From: Paracoccus methylarcula
GTDB taxonomy: Bacteria; Pseudomonadota; Alphaproteobacteria; Rhodobacterales; Rhodobacteraceae
Reading direction: 5' to 3'
Assembly: GCF_003007735.2 (NCBI RefSeq)
Contig: NZ_PXNQ02000001.1
Span: 558,001 to 622,000 of the forward strand
DNA: 64,000 nt
The notes below the pieces were generated by a model. That model did not search any database, was not told where the DNA came from, and worked only from the letters and a program-made list of their open reading frames with translations. The translations under genes were made by a program, and so were the position numbers. The stretch's first letter is position 1; the number at the start of each line of letters is the position of its first letter. Below, piece after piece: positions 9,335 through 17,934 of this stretch.

Positions 9335-9416
9335 TTCGCCCGCATGACAGGACGGGCTTGACGCGGGGCCGTTGTGGGAAAATGATGAAGGTGATGACCC
9401 GGACGGAGGAATATCC

Positions 9417-9878
9417 ATGCTTGTCAATCAACTGCTGTCGATGAAGGGCCTGTCCGGCAAGCCGGGGGTCGAAGCCGCTACCATCATCACGATCAAGCCG
9501 GATGCCACCTTGCAGGATGCGGCAAGGCTGCTGGCCGAGCGGCGCATCGGTGCGATCGTCGTATCCTCGGATGGGCGCAAGCCCGAAGGGATCCTGTCGG
9601 AGCGCGATATCGTCCGCCAGCTTGGCGAAAAGGGCACCGAGGCTCTGGGCGTGACCATCCGCGATGTCATGACGACATCCGTTCAGACCTGCACCACCGG
9701 AGAGGATGCCTTGACCATCCTCGAACGGATGACGCAGGGGCGTTTTCGCCACCTGCCGGTCGTGGATGGTGACGGGAACATGCTGGGCGTGATCTCGATC
9801 GGGGACGCGGTGAGCGGGCGGCTGAAGGAACTGGCCGACGAAAAGGACGCGCTGACCGGCATGATCATGGGCAGCTGA
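9417..9878 (+). CDS. CBS-domain pair protein
   Basis: A 153-residue protein made of two CBS motifs and little else: residues about 18-75 (ITIKPDATLQDAARLLAERRIGAIVV) and about 85-140 (LTILERMTQGRFRHLPVVDGDG). Such stand-alone CBS pairs bind adenine nucleotides or act as sensors, often in stress or redox signalling. The start follows GGAGGA at about 9405-9410; the longer upstream frame lacks a ribosome site. It sits alone between the LysR gene and coaD, each with its own gap. The partner is not evident. Confidence 0.85.
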   Translation: MLVNQLLSMKGLSGKPGVEAATIITIKPDATLQDAARLLAERRIGAIVVSSDGRKPEGILSERDIVRQLGEKGTEALGVTIRDVMTTSVQTCTTGEDALTILERMTQGRFRHLPVVDGDGNMLGVISIGDAVSGRLKELADEKDALTGMIMGS

Positions 9879-9963
9879 ACGACCCGAATTTCCGCCGAAA
9901 CCTTGCAGATCGCGAGGAGATCGGGTTTTCCTAGGGGCGCGAAACGCATAAGGATGTCTGACC

Positions 9964-10455
9964 ATGCGCATTGGCCTCTATCCCGGGACCTTCGATCCGA
10001 TCACCCTGGGACATACCGATATCATCCAGCGCGCCATGGCGCTGGTCGACCGGCTGGTGATCGGGGTGGCGATCAACCGTGACAAGGGGCCGCTTTTCGA
10101 TCTGGAGGAGCGGGTCGCGATGGTGCAGGCGGAATGCGCCCCGATCGCGGCCAAGACCGGGGGCGAGATCCTCGTCCATCCGTTCGAGAACCTGCTGATC
10201 GATTGCGCCCGCGATGTCGGCGCGACGGTCATCGTGCGAGGGCTGCGTGCCGTGGCCGATTTCGAATATGAATTCCAGATGGTTGGCATGAACCGGGCGC
10301 TGGATGCCAGCATCGAGACCGTGTTCCTGATGGCCGATGCGCGCCGGCAGGCCATTGCCTCGAAACTGGTCAAGGAAATCGCCCGGCTTGGCGGCGACGT
10401 GTCGAAATTCGTCACCCCGGATGTGCGGATCGCGTTGACGGGCAAGCTGGGCTGA
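9964..10455 (+). CDS. coaD: Phosphopantetheine adenylyltransferase
   Basis: Transfers AMP from ATP to 4'-phosphopantetheine, the penultimate step of coenzyme A synthesis, in the cytoplasm as a hexamer. The 163-residue length is standard. The nucleotidyltransferase TxGH signature is seen at TLGH in the opening LYPGTFDPITLGHTD, and the second conserved block is VRGLRAVADFEYEFQM. An ISSKLVKEIA-like C-terminal ATP motif appears as IASKLVKEIARLGGD. A weak AAGG ribosome site precedes the ATG. It has no obvious operon partner. Confidence 0.96.
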   Translation: MRIGLYPGTFDPITLGHTDIIQRAMALVDRLVIGVAINRDKGPLFDLEERVAMVQAECAPIAAKTGGEILVHPFENLLIDCARDVGATVIVRGLRAVADFEYEFQMVGMNRALDASIETVFLMADARRQAIASKLVKEIARLGGDVSKFVTPDVRIALTGKLG

Positions 10456-10645
10456 TCACGCAGCGGGCTCGGCCACGCCCGATATAGGGCATGTTCGTGG
10501 CCATGATCGTGATGAGCTGGGCACTCACGTCCCCGGGCAGGCGGGCCATGATCAGCGCAACATCGGCTGCGGTTTCGACATCGGTGATGGGCTTCGCTTG
10601 TCTTGATACAGTATAAGCGATGGAGCCGGGCAGGGTGCTGCCCAT
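10412..10645 (-). CDS. Possible small hypothetical protein
   Basis: The 405-base gap between coaD and the bactofilin gene has no recognised gene, but this leftward frame has coding-like codon choice in the stretch ITDVETAADVALIMARLPGDVS to NMPYIGRG (about 10480-10600). I do not recognise the family. The start is uncertain (ATG 10645 has no clear ribosome site). The frame overlaps the coaD 3' end. A shift in GGGC near 10488 would give an alternative C-terminus (VAEPAA, stop at 10456) that avoids the overlap, so another indel is possible. It may not be a gene at all. Confidence 0.2.
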   Translation of the reverse strand: MGSTLPGSIAYTVSRQAKPITDVETAADVALIMARLPGDVSAQLITIMATNMPYIGRGRARCVISPACPSTRSAHPG

Positions 10646-10791
10646 CCCGGAATGATGACATTCTCCCCATGATCCGCCCTGGTTCGTCCGCAACCCGTCC
10701 GAGCCTTGGCGGACCCGGTTGGCGAATGCATCGATGCCGATGGCTGCAAGCGGCGCAGATTACGGAAATCCGTGACGGGGCCGGAAATGGC

Positions 10792-10816
10792 AAGGCCCGC
10801 CAAAGGCGGGCCCCTG
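10792..10816 (-). terminator. Hairpin terminator after the bactofilin gene
   Basis: GGCCCGCC-AAA-GGCGGGCC (stem arms 10794-10801 and 10805-10812) lies about 50 bases past the bactofilin stop. On the minus strand it is followed by a T-containing stretch (TTGCCATTT), so the U-tract is weak. Confidence 0.6.
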
Positions 10817-10861
10817 TCGTCGTCAGCCTGCCGTGGTCGCCGGGCAGGGCTGATCAGAGGA

Positions 10862-11362
10862 TCATGCGCCTGCGGGCGGCGCCAGCTTCTTCGTTCCGCC
10901 GCCATTCGCAAGCGGATCGTCCTGCCGCTGAACCGAGCCCTCGAAGTGAGCGCCGGATTCGATGGCGATCGTCTTGTGGATGATGTCGCCTTCGACGCGC
11001 GCACTGGCAGACAGGCGGACGCGCAGGCCCCGGACACGGCCGACGACACGGCCATTGACGATGACGTCATCGCCGACGATCTCGCCCTTGATCACGGCCG
11101 AATCGCCGATGGTCAGTTGATGGGCGCGGACATCGCCTTCGATATTGCCCTCGATCTGGATATCGCCCTCGGTCCTGATATTGCCAACGACGGTCAGATC
11201 GGCCGACAGCACCGAGGGAGTCGTCCGTTGCCGGGGCGCGACGGGGGCGTTTTCGCCCGAACGCTCCGGCTTGGGCGGCGTGTTTCCTGCCGTCTCGGCT
11301 TGCTGCGGCGCGGCAGGGGTTTGCGGGGGGGTATTTTCGGTCACACGAGTTTTAGAAAACAT
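10862..11362 (-). CDS. Bactofilin (polymer-forming cytoskeletal protein)
   Basis: A 166-residue bactofilin (DUF583). A Pro/Ala/Glu-rich N-terminal tail (about residues 1-50) precedes the right-handed beta-helix core (about 52-150), recognisable by its repeated pattern (VVGNIRTEGDIQIEGNIEGDV, then VIKGEIVGDDVIVNGRVVG). Bactofilins polymerise without nucleotides at the membrane and position cell-wall enzymes. It overlaps the end of the M23 peptidase gene by 11 bases, a pairing seen in many proteobacteria where the peptidase and bactofilin act together on cell shape. A hairpin terminator follows. Confidence 0.92.
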   Translation of the reverse strand: MFSKTRVTENTPPQTPAAPQQAETAGNTPPKPERSGENAPVAPRQRTTPSVLSADLTVVGNIRTEGDIQIEGNIEGDVRAHQLTIGDSAVIKGEIVGDDVIVNGRVVGRVRGLRVRLSASARVEGDIIHKTIAIESGAHFEGSVQRQDDPLANGGGTKKLAPPAGA

Positions 11363-12656
11363 TGCTTGCTGCCTTGATAAAACGCATCGGATCTACGGCC
11401 CGGCCGTTCATATGTACCTCATAGTGAAGATGTGGCCCGGTCGAGCGCCCGGTATTTCCCATATCACCGATCAACTCGCCTTGCGACACTCTTTGCCCCT
11501 GCTTCACGCGAATTCTGGACAGATGCGCGTAGCGGGTTTCGGTGCCGAGCTCATGGGTGACCTTGATCAGGTTGCCATAGCCGCTTTGCCGTCCGGCAAA
11601 GGAAACCACCCCGTCGCCGGTCGCGTAGACCGGGGTGCCCGAGGGGCCGGCCATGTCGACGCCCTCATGCATTCGGCCCCAACGGCGCCCGAAGCCCGAG
11701 GTGTAGCGGAACGAGGATTTGACCGGCATTGCCAGGGGAAGCTTCTCGATGGCGATACGGTAGGTGTTCATCTCGTCCAACGTGACGACGACCTGTTTCG
11801 CCTTGGTCTCGCCCTTGCTCAACGAGGCGTTGCCGCTGGTCGAGTAGGAAATCGGGTTCAGCGGTCCCCCTTGCCCGGAATAACCCTTGCGGATCGTGCT
11901 CAGCACTTCCTCCGGATCCATTCCGACCGAGCGGAAGACCTTGTCCAGCGGCTCAACCGAAATGGTCACCGCATCTTCCAGTTGGGTCAGGATCGCATCG
12001 TTTTGTGCAACGATCTGGTCGCGCTCGACGCGTAGCTGCTCTGCCGCAAGCTGGGCTTCGTCGGCCCGGCGTTGCGCCTCGCTCCGGGCATCGGCGGTGT
12101 TGCGCAATTCGCCGGACAGGATGTCCAGCGCAACAGAGATCTCTCCGCTGCGCTCCTGATCGTTCACCTCATCGCCATTCGCGACCTGAACCTGCTCTTT
12201 CGCGCTGTTGCGCTCGCTGATGGCGTCGCGCAGGTTGGACTGGACGACCTTGAGACCGGTTTCCAGCTCACGCCGTTGTTCCTCGGATTCCAGCAATTGC
12301 GACTGCATCTCGGAAACCTGTTCGAGCGCGACGGCAAAGCGGTTCTGCGCCGCCACGGCCTCTGCGGCCCGGGCATCGCGTTCGGCGGAAAGCTGTTCCA
12401 GCCGCTCTTCGAACGCGGTCTGGGTCCGGCCCATCTGCTCATCGGAGGAACCCGAGCTGACGGCGTCGATGACCAGAATGGAACTTGCGACCAGGGTCCA
12501 GCCGAAGATCAGGGCCCCGCCACCGAGTCCCATCAACTGGGTCAGAGGTCGCAGCCGCAGGAATCGGGTCGCATCGTCGGAGCGCAGAAACAGGCGTTTT
12601 TCGGGCAGCCAGCGTTCCAGGGAAGAGTTCAGGCTGCTTATAAGGCGCTTTGACAA
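11352..12656 (-). CDS. M23 family peptidase, murein endopeptidase-like
   Basis: A 434-residue membrane-anchored LytM/M23 metallopeptidase. One transmembrane helix lies near residues 45-68 (LGGGALIFGWTLVASSILVIDAV). A long coiled coil follows (about 80-240, rich in Glu, Gln, Ala and Arg). The C-terminal peptidase domain (about 320-425) has zinc ligands in RMHEGVD and HLHYEV and the usual GYGNLIKVTH. It should cut peptidoglycan cross-links or activate amidases in the periplasm. It overlaps the downstream bactofilin gene, so the two are probably co-translated and work together on cell shape. Confidence 0.92.
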   Translation of the reverse strand: MSKRLISSLNSSLERWLPEKRLFLRSDDATRFLRLRPLTQLMGLGGGALIFGWTLVASSILVIDAVSSGSSDEQMGRTQTAFEERLEQLSAERDARAAEAVAAQNRFAVALEQVSEMQSQLLESEEQRRELETGLKVVQSNLRDAISERNSAKEQVQVANGDEVNDQERSGEISVALDILSGELRNTADARSEAQRRADEAQLAAEQLRVERDQIVAQNDAILTQLEDAVTISVEPLDKVFRSVGMDPEEVLSTIRKGYSGQGGPLNPISYSTSGNASLSKGETKAKQVVVTLDEMNTYRIAIEKLPLAMPVKSSFRYTSGFGRRWGRMHEGVDMAGPSGTPVYATGDGVVSFAGRQSGYGNLIKVTHELGTETRYAHLSRIRVKQGQRVSQGELIGDMGNTGRSTGPHLHYEVHMNGRAVDPMRFIKAASNVF

Positions 12657-12836
12657 TGTATGTCCCTCGACGTCGCATCCCTGTTATGGCCGAGATGCTG
12701 TGATTCCGTTTCCCATGGGGTAATAATGCCCTGTGCCCTTAAGGCAACATTGCTGACGCCTTCATGCCCGATATAGGCAATAATGCGCCTTGACTGGCGA
12801 AAAACCGCCGAAATGCCGGAGCGGCTTACTGGATTG

Positions 12837-14234
12837 TTACGAGATCTCATATGGCAGTGGACCGTTGCGGTTGAGTGGAATGTTGAGTGGCCGATCGATC
12901 GGGGGCACAGAGCGCTGGTGACAATCGGGCCGGGGGCAGATTCGGCAGGAAATTCCAATGGGTTCGAAGGCGGGCGGTTTGCTCAGGTCCAGGCCATCGG
13001 CATAGACCATGCCTTCCGCATGGGCGATTTCGCATCCCAGTCCAATGGCGAATCGGCGGACCGGGGCATTGAAGGCGCCCGCATGTTTCGACACGTCGCG
13101 CGACAGCAGTAGGTATCGCACCCCGTCCGGGGTTTCAGCCAATTGTCGCAGGAAACGGCCCGGTTGCTCGAAAGCCTGGTGGACGTTCCAAAGCGGGCAG
13201 GCTCCGCCGAATCGGGCGAATTGCAGCCGGGTGGCCGAGTGGCGCTTGGTGATCGTGCCGGCCTGATCGACGCGGACGAAGAAGAACGGCACGCCCTTGG
13301 CGCCGGGACGCTGCAGGGTCGAAAGCCGATGCGCCACCTGCTCCAGAGAGGCGCCGAACAGATGCGAGAGACGCTCAAGATCGTGGCGTTCTTCCTGCGC
13401 GGCACCCAAAAAGGCGCGATAGGGCATCAGCGCCGCCCCGGCAAAGTAGTTGGCCATGCCCACGCGCGCGATCTCGCGCGCGACGGGGGTGCGGAAACGC
13501 GCCAGGTCAAGCGTCGCCTCCAGCAGGTCGGTGCGGGTCTCCAGTGCCACCAGATGCAGCAGCTGGAAGACGCGTGTCGGCGCCTCTGCGGCCGCGTTGA
13601 CCAGCAATTCGGACCCTTCACGCCGAAAGACCGAATTCGCGGGCATCTCGACCAGCGAGACGCGGATATCGCGGCCAGCCAGCGCCTCGACGGCAAGCCG
13701 CCACGGATCGCCGCGTTCACCGTCGGGACAGGCGAAACGTTCGGCTGCGCGGTCGACGGCATCGATGTAATTGTCGCAATAGTGAAAGAAGTCCCGCACC
13801 TCTTCCCAAGGCGTGACGATGGCGTTCTGACCCGCGGCGCCGATGGCCTCGTCCAGCGCGGCCAGCCGTTCCTGCCCCTGGCGATGGGCGCGATACAGGT
13901 CCAGGAAGGCGCGGGCCAGGATCGGCGCATTGGTCGCGGCGAGACGCAGATCGGCCAGCGGCGGGGTGGTGTCGAAAAGCGGATCGGCCAGCGCCTCCTG
14001 CATGTCGATGACCATGCGTTCGGCATCGCCGGCCGCCAGCGTGGTCAGATCGACGCCGAATTCCTGCGCCAGCCGCAGCAGCACGCCTGCCGAAATCGGC
14101 CGGTGATTGTTCTCCATCTGCGACAGGTAGGGGAGCGAAACCCCCAGGGTCTCGGCGAATCGCCGTTGCGTAAGCCCCGCCCGGGCGCGGGTTTCCCGCA
14201 ATGCTGTTCCGGCATAGATCTTTTGGGTTGCCAT
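12837..14234 (-). CDS. XRE/ScfR-type short-chain acyl-CoA regulator (RamB/PccR-like)
   Basis: A 465-residue regulator with an N-terminal Cro/CI helix-turn-helix (about residues 8-66, AGLTQRRFAETLGVSLPYLSQ), an IrrE-like central region and a C-terminal domain ending in a Cys-rich motif (CRICPRPDCHQRS). This layout matches the ScfR group (PccR, MccR, RamB), which sense short-chain acyl-CoAs and control propionyl-CoA, methylcitrate or glyoxylate-cycle genes. Two 11-base TTTGCAAAGCA repeats 21 bases apart lie just upstream (14249-14280) and suggest autoregulation. The internal ATG (MATQKIYAG) was chosen because it starts the HTH domain properly. Which acyl-CoA pathway it serves is not fixed by sequence. 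Confidence 0.85.
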   Translation of the reverse strand: MATQKIYAGTALRETRARAGLTQRRFAETLGVSLPYLSQMENNHRPISAGVLLRLAQEFGVDLTTLAAGDAERMVIDMQEALADPLFDTTPPLADLRLAATNAPILARAFLDLYRAHRQGQERLAALDEAIGAAGQNAIVTPWEEVRDFFHYCDNYIDAVDRAAERFACPDGERGDPWRLAVEALAGRDIRVSLVEMPANSVFRREGSELLVNAAAEAPTRVFQLLHLVALETRTDLLEATLDLARFRTPVAREIARVGMANYFAGAALMPYRAFLGAAQEERHDLERLSHLFGASLEQVAHRLSTLQRPGAKGVPFFFVRVDQAGTITKRHSATRLQFARFGGACPLWNVHQAFEQPGRFLRQLAETPDGVRYLLLSRDVSKHAGAFNAPVRRFAIGLGCEIAHAEGMVYADGLDLSKPPAFEPIGISCRICPRPDCHQRSVPPIDRPLNIPLNRNGPLPYEIS

Positions 14235-14248
14235 TATCGCCCCCTTGT

Positions 14249-14280
14249 TTTGCAAAGCAGGCTCTAGCCTTTGCAAAGCA
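14249..14280. promoter_or_regulatory. Direct-repeat operator upstream of the ScfR-like gene
   Basis: Two identical copies of TTTGCAAAGCA (14249-14259 and 14270-14280) spaced 21 bases start to start, two helical turns, lie 15 bases from the regulator's start codon. TTTGCAAA is the known core for PccR/RamB-like proteins. Autoregulation is inferred from position. Confidence 0.65.
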
Positions 14281-14395
14281 TTCGCTGCAAGGGGCATGGA
14301 AGGGGCGGCGATCGGTGGAAGCCATGGATGCGCGCGCCGGAGGGGCGAAACAGAAGACATGGCGCCGCTTTTACATCGGGAAAGTTAAGAAAACG

Positions 14396-15607
14396 TCAAC
14401 AGGACTCCATTTGAGCCGTCCTGGCCAGTTGAGCCTCGCGCCGCAGGACCCACAGGATCGCGGCCAGCGCCCCGGCGGCCGACAGGTTCATGATGACAAG
14501 GAGCGGGATGGCTCCCGAGCCGGGTTGCAGGAGCGCCCCCGCCAGCGCCGAAAGCAGGGCGCCTCCGGCGATTGCCAGTGCGCCGCCAAGCCCGCTCGCG
14601 GTGCCGGCGAGTTCCGGCCTGACGCTCATCATCCCGGCATTGGCATTCGGCATGACCAGGCCGTTGCCCAGCCCCATGCCCGCGATGGCGCCGAAGAATA
14701 TGAAAGGGTCCACGATCCCGGACAGGAGCACCGCCAATGAAAACGCGAGCGAGGCGAAACAGATGCAGCACCCGGTCAGGATCATCCGGTTCAGCCCGAA
14801 CCTTGCCGTGAAGCGGCCCGAAAGGAAGTTGCCGGTCAGGTAGCCGACCGAGGGGGCGGCAAAGAAATAGCCGACCTCTGCGGGGGTGAGACCGAAGACA
14901 TGTTCGCCGACGAAGGGCGCACCGCCCAGATAGGCGAAGAAACAGCCCGAAGAGAGCGTCGCCGCAAGGCAGTAACCCCAGAAGCGGACAGATCGCGCGA
15001 GGACGGGATAGTTCTGGACCTGCTGCCGCAGCGGCAGCCCGCCATCGCGCACGGTTTCGCCCAGGTCGCGCCATGCGGCGATGCCGACGGCCAGGCCCAA
15101 GAGCCCCATCATGGCGAAATTCGCGCGCCAGCCATAGGCTTCGTCCAGCAGCCCGCCGATGATCGGGGCGATCATCGGGACGACGGCCATCCCCATGGTG
15201 ACATAGCCGATCATCGAGGCCGCCTGTGCGCCGTCATACATGTCGCGGACCACCGCGCGGGGCACCAGCATGCAGACGGCCACCACCGCCTGAACCAGCC
15301 GGAATATCAGGAAAGTGCCGGCATCGCGGGCGAGCAATGTCCCGATCGTCGCCAGGATGAAAACCGCCAATGCGGCCAGCACCACCGGCCGCCGCCCCAT
15401 TCGGTCGCTGATCGGGCCGCCCAGAAGCTGCAACACCGCGCTGGCCCCGATATAGGCCGAGACCGAAAGCTGCATCACCGCGTAATCGACCTCGAAATCC
15501 CGCGCCATGCCGGGAAGCGAGGGCAGGAACACGTTCATCGACAGCGCCGATACTCCGGACAGCGCAACCAGTGTCGCAGGATGCGGAGGTGTTCTGGCGA
15601 CGGTCAT
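14396..15607 (-). CDS. MFS multidrug exporter, Bcr/CflA family
   Basis: A 403-residue, twelve-helix major facilitator of the drug:H+ antiporter (DHA1) Bcr/CflA type. The N-terminal half carries ALSGVSALSMNVFLPSLPGMA and the loop motif GGPISDRMGRRPVVL between helices 2 and 3. An RAVVRDMYDG segment typical of Bcr follows. I chose the ATG giving MTVARTPPHP. It lies 43 bases downstream of dnaB on the same strand and may be read through from it. The substrate is unknown; drugs, sulfonamides or dipeptides are known for relatives. A second Bcr/CflA-type gene is at 32157-33376. Confidence 0.88.
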   Translation of the reverse strand: MTVARTPPHPATLVALSGVSALSMNVFLPSLPGMARDFEVDYAVMQLSVSAYIGASAVLQLLGGPISDRMGRRPVVLAALAVFILATIGTLLARDAGTFLIFRLVQAVVAVCMLVPRAVVRDMYDGAQAASMIGYVTMGMAVVPMIAPIIGGLLDEAYGWRANFAMMGLLGLAVGIAAWRDLGETVRDGGLPLRQQVQNYPVLARSVRFWGYCLAATLSSGCFFAYLGGAPFVGEHVFGLTPAEVGYFFAAPSVGYLTGNFLSGRFTARFGLNRMILTGCCICFASLAFSLAVLLSGIVDPFIFFGAIAGMGLGNGLVMPNANAGMMSVRPELAGTASGLGGALAIAGGALLSALAGALLQPGSGAIPLLVIMNLSAAGALAAILWVLRREAQLARTAQMESC

Positions 15608-15650
15608 GGGTGACGCTTTGAGGTTCTGGTCCCTGCCGTGCCCGACAGGT

Positions 15651-17138
15651 TCAATCCCATGTGCTTTGCCGGTCCCTGGCCAGGTTGCCGAAGCGGGTGA
15701 ATTGCCCCTCGAAGGACAGCTCGACAGTGCCGATGGGGCCGTGGCGCTGCTTGCCAAGGATCACCTCGGCCTTGCCATGCACGTTCTCCATGATCTGCTG
15801 CCACTTGGCCATCGCGTCCAGATCACTGTCCGAGGGCTTTTCGCGTTCGCGGTAATATTCCTCGCGGAAGACGAACATCACGATATCGGCGTCCTGCTCG
15901 ATACTGCCCGATTCGCGCAGGTCGGAAAGCTGCGGACGCTTGTCCTCGCGGTTCTCGACCTGGCGCGACAACTGCGACAGGGCGATGACCGGGATGTTCA
16001 GTTCCTTGGCAACGGCCTTGAGGCCCTGGGTGATCTCGGAAACCTCGTTCACGCGGCTGTCCTTGGCAGTGGCGGGGCGCAGAAGCTGCAGGTAGTCCAC
16101 CATCAGCACATCCAGCCCATGCGTCCGCTTGAGCTTGCGGGCGCGGGCGGCAAGCTGGTTGATCGGCAGGGCCGGGGTATCGTCGATGTAAAGCGGGCAG
16201 TTCTGCAAGGAATGCGCAGCCTCGACGAAACGGCGGAATTCCGATTCGTCCATATTGCCGCTGCGGATGCGCTCACTGGGAACCTCGGCGGCTTCGGACA
16301 GGATTCGGGCGGCCAATTGCTCGGCCGACATCTCGAGACTGAAAAAGCCCACCACACCGCCTTCGACGGAGCCATGGGTGCCATCGGCCCGGTCGCCCAG
16401 CTTGTGGGACTTGGCGATGTTGAAGGCGATATTCGTCGCCAGCGAGGTTTTCCCCATCGAGGGTCGCCCGGCGAGGATGATCAGGTCGGAATTGTTCAGC
16501 CCGCCCATCTTGCCGTCCAGATCGACCAGTCCGGTCGAGATCCCCGACAGCTTGCCGTCACGCTGATAGGCCGCGTTCGCATTCTGGACCGCGCCGGTCA
16601 CCGCCTTGAGAAAGCTTTGGAAGCCGCGTTCGGCCACGCCCTGCTCGCCCAGCTTGTAAAGCGTCTGTTCGGCGGCCTTGATCTGCTCCTCGGCATCGTC
16701 ATCCACCTCGACGGTCGAGGCGCGGGCCGAAATGTCCTGCCCGAGCGTGATCAGTTCGCGCCGCAAGGCGAATTCCCGGATCATCTGCGCATAATCCCGC
16801 GCCGCATAGGCCGAGATCGCTGCCCCGGCCAGCCGTGCCAGGTAGGGGGCGCCGCCGAGTTCCTTCAGGCCCTCGTCATGCTCCATGAAAGCCTTGATCG
16901 TGACCGGGCTGGCCAATGCGTTCTTGCGGATCCGCTCGGCGCAGATCTCGAAGATGCGGGCATGGACGGGGTGATAGAAATGCTCGGGCTTGATGGTCTG
17001 GCTGACGCGGTCGAACACGTCGTTATTGGTGAGAAGCGCACCCAGAAGCTGCTGCTCGGCTTCCAGCGAAAACGGGATCGCCGCCGTGATTCCCTCTTCG
17101 CTTTCCTGTCCCGGAATGATCGCATGCAGGCTGGTCAT
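15651..17138 (-). CDS. dnaB: Replicative DNA helicase
   Basis: A 495-residue hexameric 5'-3' helicase that unwinds DNA at the replication fork. The N-terminal DnaB domain is seen at about residues 12-115 (IPFSLEAEQQLLGALLTNN). The RecA-like C-terminal motor has Walker A (GRPSMGKTS), Walker B (LDVLMVDYLQLL), and the conserved EISQGLK-like and SQLSRQVENR segments. I placed the start at MTSLHAI because the in-frame upstream residues look unconserved. No intein is present; the protein runs uninterrupted at normal length. Confidence 0.96.
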   Translation of the reverse strand: MTSLHAIIPGQESEEGITAAIPFSLEAEQQLLGALLTNNDVFDRVSQTIKPEHFYHPVHARIFEICAERIRKNALASPVTIKAFMEHDEGLKELGGAPYLARLAGAAISAYAARDYAQMIREFALRRELITLGQDISARASTVEVDDDAEEQIKAAEQTLYKLGEQGVAERGFQSFLKAVTGAVQNANAAYQRDGKLSGISTGLVDLDGKMGGLNNSDLIILAGRPSMGKTSLATNIAFNIAKSHKLGDRADGTHGSVEGGVVGFFSLEMSAEQLAARILSEAAEVPSERIRSGNMDESEFRRFVEAAHSLQNCPLYIDDTPALPINQLAARARKLKRTHGLDVLMVDYLQLLRPATAKDSRVNEVSEITQGLKAVAKELNIPVIALSQLSRQVENREDKRPQLSDLRESGSIEQDADIVMFVFREEYYREREKPSDSDLDAMAKWQQIMENVHGKAEVILGKQRHGPIGTVELSFEGQFTRFGNLARDRQSTWD

Positions 17139-17262
17139 CCGCCCATTGCCCCCAATATTATGGTTATTCGGGCGATGATACCGCAAGTTATGGTCACAGA
17201 AAATCCCATGACGGCGGAAACCGGTGGGCGGATCGGGGGATAAGCTGTGGATAACCGCCGCG

Positions 17263-17934
17263 TCAGCTATTCGCTGCCTGCCATTCCCTCGGATTGGTCA
17301 GGAAGGTCTGGACCTCGTTCAGCGTGGCGGTATCGAAGGCCTCGCTTTCCCGTGCCTCGGCCAGCACATCCCACCATGTGCACAGGTGATGCAGGCTGAC
17401 ACCATGATCGGCCAGCCGCTGCGTGGTCTCGGGGAAGATGCCGTAATAGAAGATCACCGCCGTATGGGCGCAGCTTGCGCCGGTCTCGCGGATGGCATCG
17501 ACGAAGGACAGCTTGCTGCCGCCATCGGTGGTCAGATCCTCGACCAGCAGCACGCGCTGGCCCTCGGTCATCACGCCCTCGATCCGGGCATTGCGGCCAT
17601 ATCCCTTGGGCTTCTTGCGCACATAGGTCATCGGCAGGCCAAGCCGTTCCGCGACCATGGCGGCAAAGGGAATACCCGCCGTCTCGCCGCCGGCGATATT
17701 GTCGAAGGCCTCGAAACCTGCGTCGCGCATGACCGTTGCGGCCAGGAAATCCAGCAGGGTCTGGCGCACGCGCGGAAAGCTGATGATCCGGCGGCAATCG
17801 ACATAGGTCGGCCCCTTGAGGCCGGACGCATAGGTGAAGGGCTCATCGGCGTTGAAATCCACCGCCTTGATCTCCAGCAGCATGCGGGCCGAAAGGCGGG
17901 CGATTTCCTCGCGCGTGGGGTAGGGCAGGCTCAT
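17263..17934 (-). CDS. pyrE: Orotate phosphoribosyltransferase
   Basis: Joins orotate to PRPP to give OMP, the fifth step of pyrimidine synthesis. The 223-residue protein carries the PRPP-binding loop ([17 protein letters not shown]), the flexible catalytic Lys region ([11 protein letters not shown]) and an N-terminal substrate segment ([15 protein letters not shown]). It overlaps pyrC by 4 bases (ATGA), so both are translated from one message with pyrC first. A functional partner enzyme, OMP decarboxylase, is not in the window. Confidence 0.95.
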   Translation of the reverse strand: MSLPYPTREEIARLSARMLLEIKAVDFNADEPFTYASGLKGPTYVDCRRIISFPRVRQTLLDFLAATVMRDAGFEAFDNIAGGETAGIPFAAMVAERLGLPMTYVRKKPKGYGRNARIEGVMTEGQRVLLVEDLTTDGGSKLSFVDAIRETGASCAHTAVIFYYGIFPETTQRLADHGVSLHHLCTWWDVLAEARESEAFDTATLNEVQTFLTNPREWQAANS

